A DNA stretch of 64,000 bases, from assembly GCA_037893245.1 (NCBI GenBank), contig JBAIAA010000251.1:1-64000 (forward strand), given 5' to 3'. This stretch comes from Crossaster papposus (lineage: Eukaryota > Echinodermata > Asteroidea > Velatida > Solasteridae). Below, piece after piece: positions 1-10,151 of this stretch. The notes beneath the pieces were generated by a model. That model did not search any database. It saw only the letters and a program-made list of their open reading frames with translations, and was not told the DNA's origin. Within the stretch, counting starts at the first letter, position 1. Each line of letters starts with the position of its first letter. The position numbers and the translations under genes were made by a program.

Positions 1-151
1 TTTATCTGAGAGAAAAACTGGGATATTTCGAAAGAACAGTAGATTTATAGAATCAGTTGGTCTAGGATACCTTACAATATGATTGAATTCCACAATACAG
101 GTATTTTCAGACCAATTTTGTACCCATTCCATGAAGACTGTCCCGTTGACT

Positions 152-231
152 TGCACGTCAAACAGTTCATGGTGGTAATTTGTGTACACATTCGTACACA
201 ACATATTGTGTCATGAACTATTTGACGTGCA
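152..231. repeat. Inverted repeat, 20-bp arms
   Basis: Bases 152-171 (tgcacgtcaaacagttcatg) match the reverse complement of 212-231 with one mismatch, around a 40-base loop. Could be a fold-back remnant or a transcribed stem-loop; no function can be assigned. Confidence 0.7.
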
Positions 232-1597
232 TAAATTTAATGTTCTGTAGAATTAACTCAATATCGCAATGATCACAGTTTTTTCTCTCACAATTCTGGA
301 AGTGTAGAGCCACCTATTAATAATAATAATAGTATTATTAGATGCATGGTGTAGGCCAAGGCTATCATGGTGAAACTTGGATGTAGACACGTATTTCCAA
401 TACTTCAGAACAATTTCATTTTTGCCCACAAATCTCTCTTAAAAAAAGTAGTCCTGATGACATTCCTTACAGTGCTCAAATGAAATTTCACTCTCTGAAG
501 AAATGGGTATGCCAAATAAATTGAGAATTTTGTGTTTTTAAAATAGCGTCATGTTACAACATTCTTTCCTTGGCATTCAATTTATACCTGTATATTTTTT
601 TTCTTTGTACACTACAGCTATTTGGTTTACCCAAGTCCACTTCTTGCTACTAAGATGTCAGTCTGTACAGCTTATTACGTCTGGACAAGTCATAGGACGA
701 ACTGCTTCCATTATGACAGAGGGACAACAGATGACAGCGAATGTCAAAACTTATTTTGTTTAACCATCAGTAAATACGGAAGCTTAATTGACCAACTACG
801 TTTTCCAAGATAAGCTATCTCGGTGTTCCACATCCCTATAGATGTGCTGCAAATATATTGCAGAACTCTGCATCTTGGCATTTCATGTTTCAACAATATA
901 AGTACAGATAATAAAACAGTCGCAACAGTCACAAACCTATCTTTGTAACATGGAAATATATTGAACATGTGTTTTATGAAAACTGACAAATCTGGTTAAA
1001 ATTGTATTGTTAATATTCAAAGCAAATTATACAGATGTTAAAATGACATGGATTTACCCAGTCAGTGTTCTCCACAATCACTGGGTAGCGGCCGCCCTGT
1101 GTACATGTTACGCTGTTCTGTCATATTTTTATGCTGTCAAATTTTGCTTTTCAATCATGGTTTTATTTTGCTTTCTTACAAAACAAATATTGTGTTCATA
1201 TCGCACAAATATCTAGAAACACTCACAATTCAAAGTTAAAGCCGTACAAGGGTGTCCTATTAAAATTTGGCCTGTGAAGAATGCTGTCAAATGTATCTTT
1301 GCATAGTATCAACAATTATTATTCTAAAATGACATCGCAAGTTTTGTTTTGGTTTTTAATTCATAAACAGTCGGGGGTTAATTGTTTTTTATTTGGTTTT
1401 CTAACATCAGTAAACAATACATAATAAGCATATTGTTACTATGGCAGTAGTTATTACATGTTATATGTAATGTATCAATGTAAAATAAAAGCATTAAGCA
1501 ATTAAGAATCCATTGTGTGACTTATGTCATTATTTACACATGTGATTGATATTTTTAATTGTGATTTATTTCAAGTTTTTCAAGTTCATAGTTTAAG

Positions 1598-1632
1598 CCA
1601 TAGAGCTGTATCTTTATTATACAGCTCTATGG
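1598..1632. repeat. Perfect hairpin, 14-bp stem
   Basis: ccatagagctgtat at 1598-1611 is exactly reverse-complementary to 1619-1632 with a 7-base loop. It lies in otherwise featureless DNA. Confidence 0.75.
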
Positions 1633-1960
1633 TTTAAGCTCAAAACCACATAATTTATTTTTTCTGTCCACTTGTCCAGCAAGAATTTTTAGGACCCTTT
1701 CTAAAAATTTAACTAAACATTAGGTTGATTCTAAATCTGGACACTGCCTTAAAACCCCACGAACAAACCATGATGTGCCAATTAAATTTTCCTGAAACAC
1801 ACACACTCATTTGTTCAACATTTTTTTATTTTATCATAAAACTGGCACTTTTTAGTGTCTGGATATAAAATTAAACCAAAAATTTCAAGAATTTCCTTAA
1901 TCCCCCAAAACTCGTTTTGCCTTTTCCTATGGTTTGTGCATAAGGTTATGATGTGGAATT

Positions 1961-1982
1961 CCCCCCCCCCCCCCCCCCCCCC
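1961..1982. repeat. Poly-C tract (22 C)
   Basis: Uninterrupted run of C. Similar runs of C or G recur at 4295, 5005, 45008, 46459 and 58379, two pairs of them inside inverted-repeat elements. Confidence 0.9.
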
Positions 1983-2457
1983 AAAGAAAGAAAGAAAAAA
2001 AAAAACCCAACAAAACCCCCCCAAAAAAATTTAGAAGTTGGAAATTCTTGAAAATACCTGTCCGACATATCCCATAGACTTTGCACTGCATTGCATCGTC
2101 TCACACGAATGTCTCATATCTTTTCCCCAAAAATAGGCCTATTTAACATTGAAACTTGGCGTATACATGTAATTATTGGGTGTTATTATGTTTAACTTAA
2201 TTTTCCTAATCAAACTGGATCGTTTTTGTAACGTTAACTTCGTTTCCTGTGATATTACATTCGTTTTCTCGGTCGTGCGCTATACAAACGTGTGTACGCC
2301 TGCAATGTCTTTAATATCCCAATATGGCCGCTGATGGCTTCACGTGCAGAGCCGCTCGACCTATCCAGTTATAGAGATCAGTGGTCCATGTAGGCCTACG
2401 TACCTATCGTACGGTCGTATCATAGGTCATGGAGGTTTTTTGTTCTCCATGTCTACG

Positions 2458-3808
2458 GTCGTATAAACTCGTAAGAATGGCGGACCCAAACAGTCCTGTT
2501 CTTCAACAATTGCAAGACAGTGTTTCGACGCTGTCTTCTCTATGGTGTTCTAAAACGGACAGGCAGACATCGTTGTTCAACTTTCCAAATGTACTTCAAC
2601 TTTCAAAACGTCGTACTTCAACTTTCAAAACGTCAACTTTCAATTAATTGAATCACCAAGAACATCGCGAATAAGCCCAAACGAGTGCGAGTGCACTAAT
2701 TACTGTTCGGCCGCTGAAGTCTTTACCAAAATTGCGAGAGAAAAGTGTGCATAGAAGTATGATCTCGTAGATCATGAAATACAAATATGAGATTTTAACT
2801 TTGTTTTAAAGGGGCAGATATATTCGCAGCCGAAAAACGCATTACAATACTGCATTGAAAAAGGGATTTATTTAACGGGCTAATTAGGCACTAATTAGTG
2901 TTCGGCTTAAGCCTATACCAACATTAAGTTTTCCCAGTAGCATTATTTTGTAGATTATAAAATAAAAGTATGAGTTTTTGATAACATGTGAGGTATATTT
3001 TGTTTTAAATGTTGCATTCTCTTTTCCCAATCTATAAAAATAACTTGAAGTAGGATTACTTCCAGTAGGCAGCTAATTTAACTGTAATTTTTTCATCAAA
3101 ATTACAGGAAAGGTTAAAAAAAGTGTGGCTTATGTTGTATGATTTAAAATGGTTTGTAAAAGTATTGTTATTTACCGTTTATTTTGAAAATGTCTTTGAA
3201 TAAAATGACATAAACCTTTGCATCACCTTTTGCAGCATGTATTATATATTTTTCGGCTTTTGGTGAATGAATGCTTGGCTGAATCCGCGACCAGAAATCC
3301 GGCCGAATACGCGGCTACCTTGAGCCAGGTAAAAGCGCGCGAAAGTTGAACCACGACGTTAATTGAAAGTTGAAGTACATGTACTACGACGTTTTGAAAG
3401 TTGAAGTAGGATGTTTTGAAAGTTGAACCACAACGTTTTGAAAGTTGAACCACGACGTTTTGATAGTTGAACCACGACGTTTTGAAAGTTGAACCACGAC
3501 GTTTTGAAAGTTGAACCACGACGTTTTGAAAGTTGAACCACGACGTTTTGAAAGTTGAACCACAACGTTTTGAAAGTTGAACCACGACGTTTTGATAGTT
3601 GAACCACGACGTTTTGAAGCTTGAACCACAACGTTTTGAAAGTTGAACCACGACGTTTTGATAGTTGAACCACGACGTTTTGAAAGTTGAACCACAACGT
3701 TTGAAAGTTGAAGTACGACGATTTGAAAGTCGAACCATGACGTTGCCTGTGCGTTTTAGAACACCATGCTATGTGTTTGGGTCCGCCATTCTTACGAGTT
3801 TATACGAC
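2458..3808. mobile_element. Inverted-repeat (fold-back/MITE-like) element with array in one arm
   Basis: The ends are inverted copies: gtcgtataaactcgtaag begins at 2458 and its reverse complement ends at 3808. Similarity continues inward ('aagaatggcggacccaaaca', then 'atggtgttctaaaacg' and 'caacgtc/ttcaactttcaaa' blocks). The left arm has about three copies of a 'ttcaactttcaaaacgtc' motif while the right arm has some seventeen (separate entry). No coding sequence for a transposase was seen, and I could not find a clear target-site duplication. Confidence 0.65.
3341..3720. repeat. 22-bp tandem array (about 17 copies)
   Basis: The unit is 'gttgaaccacgacgttttga' plus two bases, with variants (caacg for cgacg, atagtt for aaagtt). 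The array sits just inside the right end of the inverted-repeat element. Because 22 is not divisible by 3 and the unit lacks stops on the minus strand, all three minus frames are open across the array; these overlapping frames are by-products and are not annotated as genes. Confidence 0.9.
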
Positions 3809-4171
3809 GAAAGCAGCCGGCGCACATGCAGCTAGCTAACTAACAGTACATGTACGTACACACGCGCGCGCAGCATGCACCGTCGCGTATCGCTCTATAT
3901 AAAGTACTCTTGCTGCGTTCCAATCGCGTCGTGTTTATCGTGTTTACCGTGAATTTCTCTGTGTTCACGAGTGGGTTTCATTCCAAACGCTACCCACCAA
4001 GTAGTCTTGGTTCCAAGACCATGGTGTTTGCGCGCGCGTACCGCGTACACACGACCAACGTTCAGATATAGAGCACATAAACTAGCTGTACACGCTTGCA
4101 ATTAATAAACATAGAGGGCGCTGTGACTAGATTGTTTTCCCCACCGACTTTCGGATCCCACCAAGACCTTG

Positions 4172-4275
4172 GTGAGACTTGGGAAACAAAATTACAAAGC
4201 GCCCTCTATGAGACCCGGGGAACAAAATTACAAAGCGCCCTCTATGCGTGAGACCCGGGGAACAAAGTTACAACG
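4172..4275 (+). repeat. Tandem repeat of about 37-40 bp, three copies
   Basis: Three successive copies of a unit containing 'gagacccggggaacaaa' and 'ttacaaagcgccctctatg', the last one diverged. Lies within the nested element. Confidence 0.75.
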
Positions 4276-5004
4276 CGTAATACTATCTGAACCAGGGGGG
4301 GGGGGGGGGGGCGGAGGGGGCCCAACAAAGTGCGCCACCAACGTTGAAATGTATCTCATTCATTCTTCCACGCTCATGAGCCACACATCTCACACTGTAA
4401 ATACGTATAGATCGCGCCCGCGAAGCGCACCATTGAAACACGTACAAATTTGCTCCGTGCTCGCTTCCCGAATTCAGTGATTCATATAACGTCCGCAAAG
4501 CCAGATACACATGCACGATCTACACGGAATTTTGTTGGGGAGATGTCATTTTCTGCCATTTTCGTTCGAAAACAACACGATAAAACGCAAGGGGTTCACA
4601 GGCAGATTTTTTTAAAAATTCAGTATATCACTGCTACATCCTTTTTTAACGTATCCATGGAAAAAAATGAGTGGGTTCGAAGCACGATTTTTCACAATTT
4701 ATCGATTATTATTGCCCTTTTTAGGGGAGGTATATTTGTTAACGTCGTTTGAGTATTTGTGCACAATCTCCACGCGCATCAACGGTACGTCAACGCCTAA
4801 TTTTTTCGACTGCTTTTTTCATTTTTAATACAATTGTTGTCATTGGATAATAAAAATTAAGGTAAATAACAACCTTTTACAACTACAAAAGACAAAATGT
4901 TAAGATTGGATGCCAAAAACTCTTTATTTTTCGCGTGAGAAAATTGTTCCCCCCTATTTTGAGAATGGACGGTACCACAGCGTTTCGCAATCACAGCCTC
5001 GAAG

Positions 5005-5076
5005 CCCCCCCCCCCCCCCCCCCCCCCCCTCCGCCCCCCCCCCCCCCCCCCCCCCCCGCCCCCCCCCCCCCCCCCC
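5005..5076. repeat. Long C-rich homopolymer tract
   Basis: About 72 bases that are almost all C, broken by a few T and G. Open frames read across it are proline or glycine runs and are not genes. Length is likely unreliable in assembly. Confidence 0.85.
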
Positions 5077-6037
5077 TGATCTGAACGTTGGTTGTTGTGT
5101 GTGCGCGCAAACACCATTAGCCTCTGTCATGAAATGACGAAAATCAACCGAAGAGGGCGTTTTGCGGAAATTTGTCAATATGGCTTCCGAGCTCTCGCGT
5201 AAGACTAACGTAAGTAGCTATACCATGGAGGAAAGACAACAGATATTTAGTGAATTGCGGGGAAATACTTAATAAAAAATGGCCAATCATAAAACTAGAT
5301 TTTCTTTCCTGCACTTGAAAAGACCCGCCGTGTATTTATGCTCCTTAGAAAACCGGTTAGGCCCAATTAACATTTAAACAAAACAAAAAATTCAGTGGCA
5401 CTGAACTGAAGCTTTATTTGAAAGCCATATTTGAATGCCATACAGTAAACAAATTCTGGGGCCAATTCATACAACTTGATACATGTACAAGCAATATTAT
5501 TTTTGTATTTTTAATTATTTTTTGACATCAAATATAAATTTGGGGCTTTACACACAAGCACTTGGTTCACATAATTACTATATGGACGTTAAACCTCAAC
5601 ATTCCTAATCCTGCAATGTTAATTTAAAAATCAGTTTTAAATACTGTCACATTAAATGTACAGACGCCTGTGAAATCTAGTAATATTTTACCCTTTTATT
5701 GACTGAAACCTGACATTAAAAGAAGTTCGTAAATATTAAACTTGAATTTTTCAAGAATTATTCAATTGCGCCACGACCAATTAGGGAGCACTCGGTCAAT
5801 TGTGTGCACAATTTCTGGACGCCACCGTTTTGGTGTTTTTTTCGGACTAAGCTTACACCTAAATTGTTAACAGAGGGTAAATAGCAAGCATTTATAACAT
5901 TAACATGGTAAAGGTACAATGAATTTGCAGTTTGTCAACAAAGAAGTATGGCAACATTGCATGAGGAAAGTCGGCCCAACATTAACTGTTTATAAACAAT
6001 GTAAACGTCGAAGTACAGCTATAGCTCTCCCAAAGGT

Positions 6038-6092
6038 CGAGTTGTCTCAACGGGCGAGTTGTCTCAACGGGCGAGTTGTCTCAACGGTCGAC
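6038..6092 (+). repeat. 17-bp tandem repeat, three copies
   Basis: Unit 'cgagttgtctcaacggg' is repeated three times with a diverged last copy, inside the MULE-like element. Confidence 0.75.
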
Positions 6093-6408
6093 TTGTCTGA
6101 CATCTGCTGGCTACGCACGTACGTATATAGCGCAGCACGCTTTCACAAACTGACCATTTTTTCAGTCGCTGTTTCTTTCTCTTTCGTAATTTTACGGTTT
6201 TGGATGACATTTAGCCTTATGCCTACGATTTATCCTTTCGAAATAACCACAGCCTTTAGAGCTCCGTCGTAAGCCATAAAGTTCTGACATCGACGACACA
6301 CGTGTTGCTGTTGGTAAGCGCCGCCATTTTGACAATTTTCCTCGCGTTGACCTTTTAGAAAGGTCATGACAGAGGCTAATGGTCTTGGAACCAAGACTAC
6401 CCACCAAG

Positions 6409-6919
6409 ACGCACGCGCACAGTCGAGCCAGTCATGTGGTAAGGATATTCTTTATCGCGCAAGACTTGATCTGGTACTTGAACCAACACGCATGCGCGAG
6501 TATTTTATTCGTTTATGAAGTCGTAAACATGGAGAAAAAATTCCACCTCGAGTTCACCACAAAATTCCACCTCCAGTTCACCAGAGATTGTTCGCTAACG
6601 GTAAGCAGAGCCAAGAAATTGGGCCCGGGGCCCAAGTTGGCTCTGCTTGAGCGAAGAATCCCTGCTTACTATAGCAGAACATTCGGTGCTTACGGTAAAC
6701 GTATTTCAAGCGTTAGCGAGGAATTTCGGTCTCTGAGCATGCGTACACCCCGTAACTAAGGATTTTGTGCTTACAGGGTTAGCGCAAAATTTTTCTGCTA
6801 GCGCGGTTAGCGCAAAATGGTGACCGTAAGCGCGGAATTCTGTGGTTAGCAGAGCCAAGAAATTGGGCCAAGATTCGACATGTTTGGCGTGTTCAGCAGA
6901 GCGCCATCTTGTGCCGTAA
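6409..6919. other. No gene; dispersed-repeat motifs
   Basis: Contains a 22-bp near-repeat (aaattccacctcgagttcacc, 6538-6585), a strong hairpin (6604-6647), a second copy of its arm (agcagagccaagaaattggg) at 6848, and several 'gttagcgcaaaat' motifs. It reads like a fragmented short element rather than a gene. Confidence 0.5.
6604..6647. repeat. Compound hairpin
   Basis: agcagagccaa (6604-6614) pairs perfectly with ttggctctgct (6637-6647), and gggccc/gggccc between them can pair as an inner stem. Confidence 0.75.
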
Positions 6920-7445
6920 TTTGGCCAACACTTTATATTTGTAAACTTTATATATTTTAAAACACAATATATATTTGTGTACATGTACATACTTATGTTT
7001 ATCATATATATTTGTTATATGTTAAATATTTTTCCTAAGTTAACAATAACAGTTAAAATATATTTTTTAACAATTATATTTTGTTACTTTTAAAGATTTT
7101 TGGAACTTTGATATTTTGTAAGATATTATATATATTAATGTATGTTTATATAATACATATTATATTATATATATATTACATACAAATTATATATTTCTTT
7201 ATATATGTTTTATTTATAAAATATATGTATAATAATGTTTATATATGTTTTTATTTTATATATATATATATATGTTTTTATATAATTATGTTATTTTATT
7301 TATAATACACATTATATTATATATATTACATACAAATTATATATTTCTTTATATATGTTTTATATATACATTATATGTGTAATAATGTTTATATATATAT
7401 GTTTATATATATATATTTTATATATATATATGTTTTTATATAATT
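6920..7445. repeat. AT-rich microsatellite-like tract
   Basis: Over 500 bases dominated by TA/TATATA and TTTATA motifs with interspersed ATG-containing repeats. The open frame across it encodes only low-complexity I/Y/F/L and is not a gene. Confidence 0.85.
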
Positions 7446-8241
7446 AATTGTTTCCCCTTTGGCTTGCCATACCTGGGTCCAATTTCATAAAATATTGTAA
7501 ACACAACAATTCGCTTAGCACAACAAAGTGTTGATCAGTAAAAACAGGTTACCAGCCAAAACTCTATGTGCTTTTATGATGCTAAGCAAAAACCAGCTCA
7601 GTCACAAACAATTATTATAATCATCACCTGAAATTTGATTTGTAACTCTTCAAGGAAGAATGTTCATGCTAAGCAAATTTGTTTGTGCTTACATGTTTTA
7701 TGAAATTGGCACACGTCACGTTCAGGTGGTACGCGCGCGCTCCGGGCTCCTTCGACCAATTGGTTGCCAAAATACCCGCGCGTCGTCTTTAGAAACGCGT
7801 ACAGCGTGCGCAAGGCCGGTGGTTATACTTGGGTTCCTCGGTTTATTCTATACATGGATATTATAATACGGAGGCGTATGTATAACGTGGCTAAGGCGGG
7901 GAATTCGGCCATAGTCGCTGTCGACTACTATATATTTTGTTCTTCTTGTACGATTGTATGTGTGAATAGACTTGACAATTACTCGCGTGAGTTTGACACA
8001 AACATCGTATCCCTGTTTACACCTGAGTTTACATCTCAAATAGTGAATACATAAAACAGTGACTGCAAAACAAACACTACACTTTAAAGTCAATTTGAAT
8101 GCCCTATTTATCAAAAGCATACTCCTACTACGCTGATGCCCGGACTATTTATACTACTTATACAAATGGATGGATAATCTTTCTAACAGAAAAATTATAC
8201 CAAGATATCTCGATTTGAGATTGTAGTTTTAGCTCCAGACC
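7446..8241. other. No gene recognised
   Basis: Unique-looking sequence; the open frames (below 100 codons) overlap on both strands and show no domain. Confidence 0.5.
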
Positions 8242-8413
8242 CTATAGACCATTTGGGAGTGTTGGTAGTTCATTTTGTGTTCTAGAAGTGAAAACAACCG
8301 AAAAGTGTTTGTAAGGCTCAATGGGCGCTATAGACCATTAAGAGTGTTGGAAGTTCATTTCGTGTTCTGACGGTGAAAACAACCGAACAGTGTTTGTTAG
8401 GCTCAATGGGCTC
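8242..8413 (+). repeat. 86-bp direct repeat, two copies
   Basis: ctatagaccatt...gtgttgg...gttcatttt(c)gtgttct...gtgaaaacaaccgaa...ggctcaatggg is present twice in tandem with substitutions, at 86-bp spacing. Confidence 0.75.
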
Positions 8414-8474
8414 TTCTGTGAGGTGAAGTCAGTGGTCCGTTTGCAAGAGTAATAACTAAACCATTTCATTTTAA

Positions 8475-8790
8475 AGGTTGGATACATTATTGGTAATTGC
8501 TTGAATTATCATTAATGGGGGGTTGTATTTCGTAGTAAATATCGTTTACAATCATGGATGCCGAGAAAAGCACGAATAACAGCGTGTGTTGTCAACCGGC
8601 GTTGGGCAGTTATTCCTATGTTATCTTTGTTTCTTCGCGAACGCCGTCCGGCGATCGCAATGTTTTGTTTATAAAATTATATTTTTCGAAATAATTACAG
8701 GATATCTAGCGCAATCATTTTGCTGGATGCCTAGAATCATTATTTACTTTAAAGTGAGTAAGATATCTTTTAATAATTCAGTAGTAAATA
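8475..8790 (-). mobile_element. TTAA-type MITE, copy 1 (truncated)
   Basis: Starts after TTAA (8471-8474) with aggttggatacattattgg. Over its length it matches, in reverse orientation, the complete element at 9803-10147, including 'aattgcttgaattatca' and 'gctggatgcctagaatcat'. Its far end is missing where the SINE begins, so the SINE probably inserted into or next to it. TTAA targets are used by piggyBac and Kolobok transposons. Confidence 0.7.
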
Positions 8791-8796
8791 GGTATA

Positions 8797-9132
8797 TCGG
8801 TATCGTGGAGTGCCGTGGCCTCGTGGTATGGAGCATTGAATTTATAATTATGTAGGTAAAGCTACAGGTTGTGGGTTTGAGTCCTGCCTAAAACTACGGT
8901 GCGTGTGCCCTTGGGCAAGGCACTTTGTCACTCGTTGCTTATTTCCACCCAGGAGTCAATATGTACCTATGAGGGCAGATATGGTTATTGTGGTCGATTT
9001 AGCTGCTTTGCGCAAAAATTGCAGCTCTATACTCGAGCTGAAATGGTTTTAGGAATGTTTCATGGGCCCAATGACCGGGGTAATAATGTTAAAGCTTTGA
9101 GACTTTGGTGATAAACCGCACATTATTATTAT
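8797..9132 (+). mobile_element. tRNA-derived SINE with LINE-like tail
   Basis: A-box-like tggcctcgtgg (8816-8826) and B-box-like ggtttgagtcc (8874-8884), each one base off the RNA polymerase III consensus, mark a tRNA-derived head. The body has 'cccttgggcaaggcacttt', a motif common in animal tRNA-derived SINEs. The 3' end, 'ctttgagactttggtgataa' then 'accgca' and (ATT)n, resembles the 3' tail of L2-type LINEs. The L2-like LINE at 12793-16260 ends in a comparable 'gcggtttattattatt', so it or a relative is the likely mobilising partner. A possible short duplication is ggtata at 8791 and 9133. Confidence 0.75.
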
Positions 9133-9802
9133 GGTATACATCCATTGGTATAGGTAGTGTTTGCGTCAGGGTAGTCGAATATGCTAGTCTGTGGTTTTGT
9201 AAGGGCCACCCTGTATACAAGGTCAATTCTAACTGGGACACAAACAGATCACACTGTTCGACCCCGAATTTACGGACTAACCCTTCTCATATTTTAAATG
9301 TGTATTTAATTTGTGGTTTAAATTTTGATATTGCAGATGTTGTCACCGTCGGGCGTGCTGACTACCTAACCATCCACATTGATGTCGATGAGTAGAAATT
9401 TCAGGGATCGATCAAGTCCGACAAGTGTTGGACCAAACAAATTGTTTCTCTGAGGTACATTAAATTTACCATATTTAATTAAACCGCATTTTGTTAGCAT
9501 GAACGGGGACAAGTCGGCTGTAACTGGTTTTATACATGACCGTACAGTTCCCCGACAATTGTGTATTTTGATCAGTATCATTATTGTAGTCAAGGTGAAG
9601 GCCATTCTAGTTGTTGTGCGGGCTCTGGGTACCATTCCCAGGTCCCTGGGGAAACATATCGGAACTGCAAGGATTCTAAGACTATGGGGCGCCGTTCGCG
9701 GTTTTTTTCTTCGAATGAGGCCACTTAAAATAAATGAGCGTATCTACACCACACTGAGTGGAAGACACTTAGGTTCTCAGACCCTTACTTTCCCTTAAAT
9801 TA

Positions 9803-10147
9803 AAGGTAGGATACACCAATTGCAGATATCGAAAATATTTACTACCGAATTATTAAGAAATATCCTACTCATCTGAAATGAATTCATGATTCTAGGCATC
9901 CAGCAAAATGATTGCGCTAGATATTCTGTAATTATTCAGAGACAGGCGATCGTGAAAAAAAACACAAATAACATAACAATACCTGCTCAACGCCGGTTAA
10001 AAACAGACGCTGTTTGTTGTGCTTTTCTCGCCATCTATGGTTGTAAAACTTCGGACAGGTCAGTTAAACGATATTTACTATAAAATAATACCCCCACATC
10101 TACCCATTCATGATAATTCAAGCAATTACCAATGGTGTATCCTACCT
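9803..10147 (+). mobile_element. TTAA-type MITE, copy 2 (complete)
   Basis: 345 bp bounded by TTAA at 9799-9802 and 10148-10151. Ends are inverted: aggtaggatacaccaattg and the reverse complement of ccaatggtgtatcctacct. No coding capacity. Together with copy 1 in opposite orientation it gives a large imperfect inverted repeat across 8.5-10.1 kb. Confidence 0.8.
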
Positions 10148-10151
10148 TTAA

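Larger units (their letters stand above)
1..2457. other. No gene recognised
   Basis: Low-complexity, AT-rich sequence. The short open frames here (up to about 80 codons) have no recognisable domain and overlap each other on both strands, so I treat them as chance. Two strong hairpins and one poly-C run are listed separately. Confidence 0.6.
4023..5115. mobile_element. Nested inverted-repeat element with mirrored poly-G/poly-C
   Basis: Inverted ends: ggtgtttgcgcgcgcg at 4023 and cgcgcaaacacc ending at 5115, with further matches ('accaacgttcagat'). It splits the left end of the surrounding MULE-like element. The uninterrupted version of the same terminus is present in inverted form at 6370-6399 ('accattagcc'), which shows the empty site and implies an AT duplication (4021-4022 and 5116-5117), although overlap of bases leaves 2 to 5 bp possible. 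A 17-base G run (4295-4311) and a C-rich run (5005-5076) lie in opposite arms. Confidence 0.7.
4002..6399. mobile_element. Mutator-like non-autonomous element, 9-bp TSD
   Basis: Termini are inverted: tagtcttggttccaagacc at 4002 matches the reverse complement ending at 6399. After removing a nested element (4023-5115), similarity continues for roughly 100 bp (attagcctctgtcatg..., ...aattgtcaatatggc). The element is bounded by an exact 9-bp direct repeat, cccaccaag, at 3993-4001 and 6400-6408. Long inverted ends with 9-bp duplications are characteristic of Mutator-like (MULE) transposons. No transposase reading frame was seen, so it would need a helper. Confidence 0.75.

Noticed and set aside
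3223..3738. 171-codon minus-strand frame with a repeated FKTSWFNYQNVVVQLSKR-type peptide
   Set aside because: All three minus frames are open across the same 22-bp array, so the peptide repeat is a by-product of period and base composition.
4857..5178. Glycine- or proline-rich proteins at 4.9-5.2 kb and similar frames at 1.8 and 45.0 kb
   Set aside because: They are translations of poly-C/poly-G tracts.
7081..7305. Hydrophobic 74-codon frame
   Set aside because: It reads through an AT microsatellite; composition only.
8816..8884. tRNA gene
   Set aside because: A- and B-box-like motifs exist but no cloverleaf or anticodon arm can be drawn, and the sequence continues into a SINE body and tail.
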